A stretch of DNA of 23,618 bases from Spirochaetaceae bacterium (GTDB lineage: Bacteria > Spirochaetota > Spirochaetia > DSM-27196 > SKKC01): positions 1-23,618 of the forward strand of contig PWGF01000300.1 in assembly GCA_003554375.1 (NCBI GenBank), read 5' to 3'. The notes under the pieces were generated by a model. It worked only from the letters and a program-made list of their open reading frames with translations, made no database searches and was not told the origin of the DNA. This document shows positions 1 through 6,738 of the stretch, one piece after another (the first letter of the stretch is position 1; each line of letters begins with the position of its first letter). The translations under genes were made by a program, and so were the position numbers.

Positions 1-300
1 AATCGCCCGCGTCGAGCGCTGAGCCGCCGGCCCGCGCCCGCCGCGGGCCACAGGCCCCACGCCGCGAGCCACAGGCCACAGGTCAACGGGCCGCCGGCCG
101 TGGGCGGTCGGCCGTCTGCCGTCGGCCGTGGGCCACAGGCCGCGGCCCCGCCTGCAACGGCGGCGCCCAGAGCGCGCCGGCACCGGCCGCCCCGTGTGCC
201 CCGAGTCCGCGGGTTCTCGGCCGTCTCGCGCTTGCGGCCGTCGCGAGCTCTCGCCCGTATGGCGCCGGAGCTATGAACCAGAGCACAGACCCAAGGAGGA
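1..300. repeat. GC-rich intergenic region with dispersed short repeats
   Basis: This gene-free stretch is very GC-rich and made of recurring short words. The word ccacagg occurs at 48-54, 69-75, 76-82 and 133-139, the middle pair being in tandem. The 10-mer ggccgtgggc occurs at 96-105 and 124-133. An open frame runs through it into the aldolase gene, but it has no ribosome binding site and encodes only Arg/Pro-rich low-complexity sequence, so I do not treat it as coding. No convincing promoter was seen. Confidence 0.6.
293..300 (+). promoter_or_regulatory. Shine-Dalgarno site of the KDPG aldolase gene
   Basis: AAGGAGGA lies 4 nt upstream of the ATG at 305. It decides the start, because the same frame stays open upstream to position 128. 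Confidence 0.85.
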
Positions 301-304
301 GAGT

Positions 305-949
305 ATGAGCCAGGTATTCCAAGCATTCGAAAAGCACCGGATGATTCCGGTTATCGCGCTGGATTCCGCGGACTCCGCGGTCCCGCTTGCGTGTGCGTTG
401 CGCGACGGCGGGCTTCCGATCGCGGAAATCACGTTTCGGACTGACGCAGCCGAAGATTCCATTCGCCGTATCAAAGAGCAGGTGCCCGACATCCTCGTGG
501 GAGCGGGAACCGTGCGGACCACCGAGCAGGCGCGCAGAGCGATCGACGCGGGCGCCGCGTTCGTCGTGACGCCCGGTTTCAACGCACGGGTCGTGGAGTA
601 CTGCCTGAGCCGCGCGATACCCATCACCCCCGGCGTCGCCACCCCGACCGATATCGAGGCGGCGCTCGAGCACGAGCTCACGCTTCTGAAGTTCTTCCCG
701 GCTGAGGCCGCCGGTGGAACGGCGATGCTCAAAGCGTTCGCGGGCCCGTACGGGGACGTGAAGTTCATCCCCACCGGCGGGATAAAGATCGCCAACCTCG
801 AGCAGTACTTGACGCTTCCGAACGTGCTTGCCATCGGCGGAAGCTGGATGGTCCCTCGCGAAACCATCGGGGAAGGGGACTTCGACGCGGTAGGCAAGCT
901 CGTCCGGGAAGCGGTGAGCGAGCGGCGAAAGATCCTCGGCGAAGAGTGA
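305..949 (+). CDS. eda: 2-dehydro-3-deoxy-phosphogluconate / 4-hydroxy-2-oxoglutarate aldolase
   Basis: This is a class I aldolase of the KDPG/KHG family. The family cleaves 2-keto-3-deoxy-6-phosphogluconate to pyruvate and glyceraldehyde-3-phosphate (Entner-Doudoroff and hexuronate catabolism) and can act on 4-hydroxy-2-oxoglutarate. The 214-residue length is typical. Family landmarks are visible: AEITFRT with Glu41 and Arg45, GAGTV at 66-70, TPGFN at 89-93, and LLKFFPAEAAGG, where Lys129 is the expected Schiff-base lysine. IPTGGI near the C-terminus would be the phosphate-binding loop. The start at 305 is set by the Shine-Dalgarno site just upstream; the frame extends further upstream but encodes only low-complexity sequence. 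No sugar kinase or dehydratase lies nearby, so the physiological pathway cannot be told from context. Confidence 0.95.
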   Translation: MSQVFQAFEKHRMIPVIALDSADSAVPLACALRDGGLPIAEITFRTDAAEDSIRRIKEQVPDILVGAGTVRTTEQARRAIDAGAAFVVTPGFNARVVEYCLSRAIPITPGVATPTDIEAALEHELTLLKFFPAEAAGGTAMLKAFAGPYGDVKFIPTGGIKIANLEQYLTLPNVLAIGGSWMVPRETIGEGDFDAVGKLVREAVSERRKILGEE

Positions 950-974
950 GCAGTTAAGGCTGCGGGCGCGAGCG

Positions 975-1063
975 CGTGTGCCGGCCCAAGCCCGTGTGCC
1001 GGCGCGCGTGCGGCCGCGTGTGCCGGTCCCTATGCCGGGCTGCTAACCTATGCCGGGCTGCTA
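975..1063. repeat. Intergenic tandem repeats between eda and the reductase gene
   Basis: The 10-mer cgtgtgccgg occurs three times (975-984, 993-1002, 1017-1026), spaced by 18 and 24 bp. It is followed by a 16-bp exact repeat, ctatgccgggctgcta, at 1030-1045 and 1048-1063 (18-bp period). The last three bases of the second copy are the stop codon of the convergent reductase gene. No terminator with a T-run was seen between the convergent genes. Confidence 0.85.
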
Positions 1064-2071
1064 TGTTCGCGTCCGCTGCCAAACTCCGCTCGCGTCGTAC
1101 GGATAGGAGACCGCCGGAGCGCTTGCGCGGTTGAGCACCTCGAGCTGCCCCTCAGTGAGGCGCCAGCCGGCGGCTCCCAGGTTGTCCGTAAGCTGATCCA
1201 GGTTGCGCGCCCCCAGGATCGGCGCGGTGACCACCGGGTTGCAGAGGAGCCAGTTGATCGCAACCTGCGCCGGAGTTCTGCCTGCCTCCTCGGCCACCTG
1301 GAAGAGGGCGTCTACGACTTCCCAGGTGCGCTCGTTGTTGTAGTTCGCCCACGATTCGGCCCAACCTTCCTGTTCCGCTTTTTCGACGCGGCTTCCGGCA
1401 GGTGGCTCGCTCATCCCGCGGCGAAACTCCCCGCTCAGCCATCCGCCGCGAAGCGGGCTCCACGGAATCACCCCAAGGCCTTCCTCGGCGCAGACCTCGA
1501 GCAGCTCCCATTCGGTCGCGCGCGCAAGAAGGTTGTACTGCGGCTGGAGGGAGACGAACCGTTCGAGCCCCAGATGATCCGATACGTCGAGCGCCTTCTG
1601 AAGCTGGCTTCCCGTGAAGTTGCTCGCACCGATATAGCGTACGAGCCCCTGCCGCACCAGATCGTTCAGGGTCCGCAATATCTGCTCGATCGGGGTCAAC
1701 GGGTCCCACGCATGGACTTGGTACAGGTCGATGTAGTCCACATCGAGCCGTTCCAGACTCCGCTCGATTCCGTCCATGATGTGCTTGCGGCTCAGGCCCG
1801 TGTCGTTCGGCCCTTCGCCCATCGGGAAACGGACCTTCGTTGCAATGACGAAATCCTCGCGGCGCTTGCTCGCGAGCCATTCGCCCACGATCTCCTCGGA
1901 CACCCCGCGCGTGTATACGTCCGCGGTGTCGATGAAGTTGCCCCCCGCCGCCGCGAACGCATCCATGATCGCCATGCTCTCCTTCTTGTCGGCTTCTCGA
2001 CCGAAGGTCATAGCGCCAAGACAGAGCTCCGAAACCTTTACTCCGGTATTTCCTAAGGTGGTTAGTTCCAT
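1061..2071 (-). CDS. Aldo/keto reductase
   Basis: This is an NADPH-dependent aldo/keto reductase of the (beta/alpha)8-barrel superfamily, presumably cytosolic and reducing aldehydes or ketones; the substrate is unknown. The 336 residues contain the catalytic tetrad in the expected order: Asp48 and Tyr53 in DTADVY, Lys79 in IATK, and His120 in YQVHAWD. IPWSPLRGGWLSG and APILGARN are typical cofactor-side segments. The start at 2071 (MELTTLGNTGVKVS) matches the usual N-terminus of the family; the longer frame back to 2203 adds a 44-residue basic stretch with no family match. No strong Shine-Dalgarno site precedes this start. A TATACA sequence lies just upstream, so a very short leader is possible. 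The stop codon sits inside an 18-bp-period tandem repeat. The gene is divergent from the lipoprotein gene at 2226. Confidence 0.93.
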   Translation of the reverse strand: MELTTLGNTGVKVSELCLGAMTFGREADKKESMAIMDAFAAAGGNFIDTADVYTRGVSEEIVGEWLASKRREDFVIATKVRFPMGEGPNDTGLSRKHIMDGIERSLERLDVDYIDLYQVHAWDPLTPIEQILRTLNDLVRQGLVRYIGASNFTGSQLQKALDVSDHLGLERFVSLQPQYNLLARATEWELLEVCAEEGLGVIPWSPLRGGWLSGEFRRGMSEPPAGSRVEKAEQEGWAESWANYNNERTWEVVDALFQVAEEAGRTPAQVAINWLLCNPVVTAPILGARNLDQLTDNLGAAGWRLTEGQLEVLNRASAPAVSYPYDASGVWQRTRT

Positions 2072-2212
2072 TCCGTCAGTGTATACCCGCCGGTCTCGAG
2101 CGGTCGAGCGTGCGAACGTTCGAACTCCACCGGCGGGAGTCGCTCGTGGTGTCCGCTTGTAATCCTCGGGCCGAAGTGAGAGTCTGTCGTTTGCGGAAAC
2201 CATATCGTGCAG

Positions 2213-2218
2213 AAGGAG
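2213..2218 (+). promoter_or_regulatory. Shine-Dalgarno site deciding a GTG start
   Basis: AAGGAG lies 7 nt before the GTG at 2226. An ATG at 2219 is out of frame and leads to a stop within eight codons, so the GTG is preferred. Confidence 0.75.
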
Positions 2219-2225
2219 ATGCCCA

Positions 2226-2729
2226 GTGAAACTTTGTGGTAGAGTCTGTGGAGCTGTCGGTCAGGTCGGCGCTCTCGGTTTGGGAGCGGCCATCCTATTG
2301 CTCCTCATTGTCTCGTGTGCTACAGCCGCTGCTTCGGTATCTTCGATCCAGGGAGATCCCGATCGCTACGTAGGCCGGACCGTCACCGTGCAGGGGGAAG
2401 TCGGTGCCGGATCCAACGTGCCGTTCCTGGATGCGTCGGTGTACCTCCTGTCGGACGAATCGGACGACGGGGCCTCCATGGGGGTAATCGGCACGGGCGG
2501 TGCCCCTGAGACAGGTGAATTCCATCGTGTTGAGGTCAAGGTTGCCGGCATAACGCAGGACCGGACCGCGGACGTAGCGGACTCTGCGGTATCGGTCGTA
2601 GCCGACTTTCTCGTCGACCAAAATATCGTCGGGCGTGACGACGCTGACGGCGTCGCTACGCGCATCGTCGAGTTTGCGGAGTCGGCCGGGGGCTTTGCCG
2701 CCGGGAGCTATCTCCTTGTGGAGCAGTAG
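2226..2729 (+). CDS. Putative OB-fold-like lipoprotein
   Basis: This 167-residue protein starts with a basic n-region and a hydrophobic stretch (about 17-29) ending in LLLIVSC. That resembles a lipobox with Cys31 as the lipidated residue, so it should be anchored to a membrane and face the periplasm or outside. The mature part contains a segment (about 41-58: GDPDRYVGRTVTVQGEVG) typical of small OB-fold proteins, in which a chain of beta strands follows a 'Y-x-G-x-x-V-x-V-x-G-x-V' pattern. The rest is acidic and beta-rich. I cannot assign a function; families of this type are often called hypothetical lipoproteins or nucleic-acid-binding OB-fold domain proteins. It uses a GTG start with a good Shine-Dalgarno site. 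It stands alone between a divergent reductase gene and the ABC transporter pair. Confidence 0.75.
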   Translation: MKLCGRVCGAVGQVGALGLGAAILLLLIVSCATAAASVSSIQGDPDRYVGRTVTVQGEVGAGSNVPFLDASVYLLSDESDDGASMGVIGTGGAPETGEFHRVEVKVAGITQDRTADVADSAVSVVADFLVDQNIVGRDDADGVATRIVEFAESAGGFAAGSYLLVEQ

Positions 2730-3022
2730 TTAGGAAGCCGTAGCGAGCGTCGATGTCGCACACGTCGTGTGCTATGAACTGCAGTGTAGGCACGACGAAG
2801 CCTTCGCATCTGATTCATTTGCGTATTCCCGCCGGCGCAGACCGAAGCTCCTGATGAAACATGTGTTCTCAGCCATATCCTGTCCGGCGGGTCCTCCTAC
2901 CTGGCGGCTGTTGAAGCGATCTTTGTATCTCCGGAGGACTTCGTTAATCAGTGTCTTCTGCGGGTGTAGCCGTCGCCCTCCCTTGACGTGCGAGAACTTC
3001 ACCGGTAAAAACCGAGACACCC
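2730..3022. other. Intergenic region with a palindrome and an unrecognised antisense reading frame
   Basis: This gap is less GC-rich than most of the window. A perfect 15-bp inverted repeat lies at 2758-2772 (GCACACG T CGTGTGC), with no T-run after it, so it may be an operator or a plain hairpin. On the minus strand, about 2790-3010 encodes a stop-free, fairly hydrophilic stretch containing VKGGRRLHPQKTLINEVLRR. It has no start or family that I can recognise. It could be a decayed gene fragment or chance. Confidence 0.4.
2983..3011 (+). promoter_or_regulatory. Candidate promoter of the ABC transporter operon
   Basis: TTGACG (2983-2988) is followed after 17 bp by TAAAAA (3006-3011). Transcription would begin near 3018, only a few nucleotides before the ATG at 3023. 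That agrees with the lack of a Shine-Dalgarno site there and suggests a leaderless or very short-leader mRNA. The call is inferred from sequence only. Confidence 0.45.
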
Positions 3023-4096
3023 ATGATCGAGCTACACGAGGTGAGTAAACGTTTCGGCCGGACGCAGGCTGTTGACCGGCTAAGCCTTGCCGCGCAGGCG
3101 GGAGAGATATTCGGGTTGCTGGGTCCGAATGGTGCCGGCAAGTCCACGACAATCCGTTTGATGTTGAGCTTCTATCTGCCGGATGGCGGGCATATCACGT
3201 TCGACGGGGAGCCTATCTCGCATGCCATACGGGAGCGGATCGGCTACCTGCCGGAGGAGCGCGGTCTCTATCCCAAGGAGAAGCTCCGGGACGTCCTTAT
3301 CTATCTGGCCCAGCTCAAGGGTACGGACAAACGTACGGCCCGGGAGCGCGTTGGGCGATGGCTCGATTACTTTGGCCTTGGGGACCGTGCCGAGAGCAAG
3401 GTCGGAGAGCTTTCGAAGGGAATGAGCCACAAGGCGCAGTTTATCGCCGCCGTAGCGCATGATCCGGACATCGTCATCCTCGACGAGCCGTTCAGCGGGC
3501 TGGACCCGGTAAGCGTCGAGCTCCTGCGCGAGACCGTCCTCGAACTCCGGGACTCGGGCAAGACGGTGTTCTTCTCCACCCACGTCATGGACCAAGCGGA
3601 GCGCCTCTGCAATCGCCTTGCCATCATGGATCGCGGGAGCCTTGTGCTATCCGGGAGCATGAGCGAGGTGAAGGAGCAACACGGCAGCCGGTCGGTCCAG
3701 ATCGAGTTCGACGGGGATGCACGCGTGCTGGAAGACCGCCCCGAAGTCTCCGATGTTATCCGCTACCCGCGCTACGCAGAGATGACCCTTCGCCCTGAGG
3801 CCTCAGCTCAGGGTCTGCTCGTGGCGCTTGCTCCAGAGCTACGGATCAGCCGGTTCGAGGTCCTCGCTCCGTCGCTCCACCGGATCTTCCTCGACAAGGT
3901 CGGGCGGGGAGGGGAGAGCCCTGATGACGCGTCCTCCGGGGATGCCGGCCGCCCACCCGGGGATCGGAGCCGGTCGTCCGAAGCCAACGTACGGCCTGGC
4001 GAGGCGCCGCGGGGCGAGACGCCGTCGGGTGCCGAGGCGTCGGCCGGCGGAAGCCGCCCGGCCGGTGATCCCGCCGGGAAGGAGGCCCACCGATGA
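3023..4096 (+). CDS. ABC-2 type transporter ATP-binding protein (NatA/YhaQ-like)
   Basis: This is the ATPase subunit of an ABC-2 type exporter on the cytosolic face, partner of the permease encoded next. Walker A is GPNGAGKST (34-42), followed by the YLPEERGLY segment typical of NatA-like ATPases at the Q-loop. The signature is ELSKGMSHKAQ in place of LSGGQ, Walker B is IVILDEPF, the D-loop is SGLDP and the switch histidine lies in FSTHVMDQAE. The NatA family exports Na+ in Bacillus, but related pairs carry other substrates, so the substrate here is unknown. The first ~297 residues match the usual family length. The last ~60 are a Gly/Ser/Ala/Arg/Asp low-complexity tail that includes a 15-nt tandem repeat (3998-4042). 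The start has no Shine-Dalgarno site but gives the canonical N-terminus MIELHEVSKRFG. The stop overlaps the permease start (ATGA). Confidence 0.93.
   Translation: MIELHEVSKRFGRTQAVDRLSLAAQAGEIFGLLGPNGAGKSTTIRLMLSFYLPDGGHITFDGEPISHAIRERIGYLPEERGLYPKEKLRDVLIYLAQLKGTDKRTARERVGRWLDYFGLGDRAESKVGELSKGMSHKAQFIAAVAHDPDIVILDEPFSGLDPVSVELLRETVLELRDSGKTVFFSTHVMDQAERLCNRLAIMDRGSLVLSGSMSEVKEQHGSRSVQIEFDGDARVLEDRPEVSDVIRYPRYAEMTLRPEASAQGLLVALAPELRISRFEVLAPSLHRIFLDKVGRGGESPDDASSGDAGRPPGDRSRSSEANVRPGEAPRGETPSGAEASAGGSRPAGDPAGKEAHR
3998..4042 (+). repeat. 15-nt in-frame tandem repeat in the ATPase tail
   Basis: Three 15-nt units encode GEAPR, GETPS and GAEAS. They lie in the low-complexity C-terminal extension, beyond the conserved ABC domain, and look like a local duplication that lengthened the gene. 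Confidence 0.65.
4076..4085 (+). promoter_or_regulatory. Shine-Dalgarno site of the ABC permease gene
   Basis: GGGAAGGAGG lies inside the end of the ATPase gene, 7 nt before the overlapping ATG at 4093. It supports coupled translation of the two subunits. Confidence 0.8.
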
Positions 4097-5328
4097 ATGG
4101 ACGTCAACGGCTCTCACGAGTTACCGGGCACGAGTTTCGCGTCACGGCGGCAAACAAGGGCTTTGTGATCACTACCATCATCGGCCCCTTCCTGATACTT
4201 GCCGTTGCGCTTCTGCCGATGCTGGGGACGCAGGCCATGATGGACTCGGAGCTCGACGAGGAGATCACCGTCGCGCTCGTTGCGGGCGAGGCAGGGCTTG
4301 GATCCGCGGTGCGCGATGCGCTCGGCGAGGCGGGGATCTCCGTACGGGAAATGGAGTCCATGGACGGAGCGCGGGAGGCCGTGGCCGAGGGCGAAATGAC
4401 CGCAGCAGTCGATCTGGGTCCGCTTGCGCGTGGGGAGGACGCCTATGCGTTTGTTGGGGAGTCGGGGATCGATATGCGGATTCCCGAGCGGGTCGAGCGA
4501 GTTGTCGGGGAGGCCGTCACGCACCGGCGCATGCTCGAGGCCGGCTACGACCCGGAGGAGATCGCCGCGGTAACTGAACGTCCGGAGATGCGGCGAATCC
4601 GGCCGGATGCCACGGCGGAGGAGGGAGATCCGTTCCTCGACGCGTTCGTTACGGCATTTGCGTTCGTGTTCCTCATCTACATGAGCGTGATCTTCTACGG
4701 CCAGATGATCGGAAGGAGCGCGCTTACCGAGCGCACCTCCAAGACGGTAGAGATCATGCTCTCGTCGGTAACCCCGCTCGAGCTCATGTTCGGGAAAGTC
4801 TTCGGCAAGGGAGTGGCCGGGCTCCTGCAGTACGCGTTCTGGATAGGGTTGGGGCTCTTTCTGAGCTCCGTCGTCGCTCCGCAGTTCGACATTCGCGTTC
4901 CCGATGCGCTCACCGCCGGAAATCTGGCGCTGTTGCTTGTCTTCTTCCTGGGGGCATTCCTCCTCTATGCCATGGGGTACGCCGCGATCGGCGCGGGTTC
5001 ATCCGACGAGCAACACATGGGGCAGCTCGGCATGCCCCTTCTGGTCATGCTCATCGTACCGATGGTCTTGATCTCGCCCATCATCACGGCCCCGGACTCC
5101 ACGCTTACCGTCGCGCTGTCAATCTTTCCGTTCACGGCTCCCATCGTCATGCTGGTCAGGATCACTGTCGGCTCGCCCCCGGTTGCTCAAGTCTTCGCGA
5201 GCATCGGTCTGCTCGGCGTAACCATTGCCGGTATGGGGTTCCTCTCCGCGCGCATTTTCCGGATGGCTGTGCTCGCCGGGGGCGGTAGGATCGGCTTCCG
5301 CGATCTGCTACGCTATCTCCGGGCGTGA
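4093..5328 (+). CDS. ABC-2 type transporter permease (NatB/YhaP-like)
   Basis: This 411-residue membrane subunit partners the preceding ATPase, whose gene it overlaps by 4 nt. The architecture is typical of NatB/YhaP permeases. One transmembrane helix lies near the N-terminus (about 25-47), then an extracytoplasmic domain of about 130 residues that is rich in Glu and Asp. Five or six helices follow in the C-terminal half (from about 178 to 400). The cytosolic loop after the second helix contains GRSALTERTSKTVEIMLSSV, the conserved coupling segment of this family (TERTSKTVEIMLSS). The overlap and strong Shine-Dalgarno site indicate an operon of two genes. The transported substrate cannot be deduced; sodium, peptides or toxic compounds are all possible. 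Confidence 0.92.
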   Translation: MNGRQRLSRVTGHEFRVTAANKGFVITTIIGPFLILAVALLPMLGTQAMMDSELDEEITVALVAGEAGLGSAVRDALGEAGISVREMESMDGAREAVAEGEMTAAVDLGPLARGEDAYAFVGESGIDMRIPERVERVVGEAVTHRRMLEAGYDPEEIAAVTERPEMRRIRPDATAEEGDPFLDAFVTAFAFVFLIYMSVIFYGQMIGRSALTERTSKTVEIMLSSVTPLELMFGKVFGKGVAGLLQYAFWIGLGLFLSSVVAPQFDIRVPDALTAGNLALLLVFFLGAFLLYAMGYAAIGAGSSDEQHMGQLGMPLLVMLIVPMVLISPIITAPDSTLTVALSIFPFTAPIVMLVRITVGSPPVAQVFASIGLLGVTIAGMGFLSARIFRMAVLAGGGRIGFRDLLRYLRA

Positions 5329-5537
5329 CCGGCGCGGCCGCGGCGCGGCGGGCTGGCTCCGCCATGGCCACCGCCCCGGCTACGGCTACGAGCGGACCGG
5401 CTACACGTAGTGGTGGGCCCGCCGGTCGCGGCGGTCGCTCCGGCCGCAAACGCCTAACGGCCCCATGTGGTCGAAGCCGACGAAGGAGGACGATCCACGA
5501 GAGCGGCTCTAAGGTCTCGACGAGGGAAACCGGCTGA
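5325..5537 (+). other. GC-rich spacer with an open frame linking permease and J-domain genes
   Basis: The gap between the permease stop and the J-domain gene is low-complexity and Gly/Ala/Arg-coding. It contains recurring ggctac words near 5378-5405. One frame is open throughout. It begins with a GTG overlapping the permease stop (GTGA) and ends with a TGA overlapping the next ATG (TGATG), giving a 70-residue very basic product. A perfect-looking AAGGAGGA at 5483-5490 has no start codon at a usable distance. I regard the frame as probably non-coding, but the double overlap is worth noting. Confidence 0.35.
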
Positions 5538-6484
5538 TGGAGAAACTAGCGCAGGAGATCAGCGACCAGTTTGCGCGTCACGGAACCTGGCGGATCGACG
5601 TGGAACAGCTCCCCAATCTCCTTGATGTGGATCCGGCGCTGTTCTACCAGGAGCTCTACGGAGCGGCTTTCGGCGGAGGTAATCGCACCGAGCACTCCAC
5701 GATTGAGCCCGGGACCCTGACGCAGACGTTCGACGCGGAGTCCGCCGGTGAGCTTGTGGATGTTCTGGAGCTGTTCGCTGGGGAGCAAGCTGAACGGGAG
5801 CTCGCGAGCTTAGGGGCGTTTCTTCCCCATCCGCTGCGTGTCGAGCTTACTGCCCGGTTCTTTGACGTCGCGCGCGAAGAAGCGCAGGAGCATACTCCGG
5901 ATTGGGATACGTTCCGCTCGATGCTCCGGACGCTCGGCTCCTACGAGCGCGCCCGGGATGTATACTTCGCCGAGTACTTCTCAAGAGACGAGCTCATGCG
6001 GCAGGCGGCGCGAACGTTTGTAGCGGAACGGAGCTTCCGCGAGCGCGAGCTTGCCGAGCAGAGCGCCGTAACCGTCCTGCAGCGGCTGTTCCGCGGCCAC
6101 ATCCTCGAGCTTTCTACTGCGCTCGCATCGGTCGCTGTCACGTTGTTCGAGCTCGCCGTGACGCTGGGGTACGCACGGCGACCTGAGGACGAGTTCCAGG
6201 AGGAACGCGCGGAAGAGTTCCGCCGGGATCGGGCATCCGCCCGCGACGGCGAGCAAACGTGGAGCCGGAGGACCTCCGGCGACACCCTGCACCGGAGGGT
6301 TGGCTGGGCTCGAGAGGTCATGGAGCTTCCCCGAAACGGCGTCGATGCTGCCACCGTGAAGCAACGCTACAAGCAGCTCATGCTCCGCTACCACCCGGAT
6401 ATCAACCCGGGCGGGCATCGGACGGCGCAACGGATAAACGCGGCCTATGGCCTTCTTCTCGAGGTTTGCGAGACGCCGGCCTGA
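5537..6484 (+). CDS. Protein with C-terminal J domain (DnaJ-like co-chaperone)
   Basis: This 315-residue protein ends in a J domain (about 258-315). The domain has a helix containing KQRYKQLMLRY, the HPD tripeptide at 286-288 that stimulates Hsp70 ATPase, and a final helix with RINAAYGLLLE. The first ~250 residues are mostly helical and acidic and match no family I recognise. They include a hydrophobic helix around 193-212 (LSTALASVAVTLFELAVTL) that could be membrane-associated or buried. Canonical DnaJ has an N-terminal J domain, a Gly/Phe region and zinc fingers, none of which are here, so this is a specialised J-protein. Its partner is presumably DnaK. The start at 5537 is supported by an in-frame stop at 5510-5512; the Shine-Dalgarno site is weak (GAGGG at 5522-5526). 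Confidence 0.8.
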   Translation: MEKLAQEISDQFARHGTWRIDVEQLPNLLDVDPALFYQELYGAAFGGGNRTEHSTIEPGTLTQTFDAESAGELVDVLELFAGEQAERELASLGAFLPHPLRVELTARFFDVAREEAQEHTPDWDTFRSMLRTLGSYERARDVYFAEYFSRDELMRQAARTFVAERSFRERELAEQSAVTVLQRLFRGHILELSTALASVAVTLFELAVTLGYARRPEDEFQEERAEEFRRDRASARDGEQTWSRRTSGDTLHRRVGWAREVMELPRNGVDAATVKQRYKQLMLRYHPDINPGGHRTAQRINAAYGLLLEVCETPA

Positions 6485-6485
6485 G

Positions 6486-6680
6486 TTGCCCGATCCGATA
6501 GTGGAGAGCTTCAGCAATCCGATTCCGGTGTCGACTCGCCAGGTGCAGTTTGCTGTGAGCATCGGCGCCGCGATCTGCCCCGCAGATAGGACTACAGTTG
6601 ACGCACTCCTGCCGGTAGCCGACGGTCGGATGTATACGCAGAAGCGCGCGAAGGACCGGGACTCGGAAGTTATCTCGTAA
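6486..6680 (+). pseudogene. Relic of a diguanylate cyclase (C-terminal piece of a GGDEF domain)
   Basis: The frame ending at 6680 encodes about 64 residues that match the last third of a GGDEF domain. The match includes VQFAVSIGAAICPADRTT, then a leucine pair, then VADGRMYTQKRA, in place of the usual 'SIGIA.yP.dg...AD.AMY.AK'. The GGDEF motif itself, the metal-binding aspartates and any start or ribosome binding site are missing. It begins directly after the stop of the J-domain gene, in a different frame. It is best read as the leftover 3' end of a deleted c-di-GMP gene. Confidence 0.75.
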
Positions 6681-6687
6681 CGCACCT

Positions 6688-6717
6688 TTGAGTATGAGCG
6701 TCCAAACAGGCTACTAT
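6688..6717 (+). promoter_or_regulatory. Candidate promoter of the AbrB-type membrane protein gene
   Basis: TTGAGT (6688-6693) and TACTAT (6712-6717) are separated by 18 bp. Initiation near 6724 would leave a leader of about 15 nt with CGGAG before the ATG at 6739. The match is modest. Confidence 0.35.
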
Positions 6718-6738
6718 CGAGCTCGGAGTGAACTCTGA

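Noticed and set aside
128..304. N-terminal extension of the aldolase frame
   Set aside because: It encodes repeat-derived Arg/Pro-rich sequence without homology, and a strong Shine-Dalgarno site fixes the start at 305.
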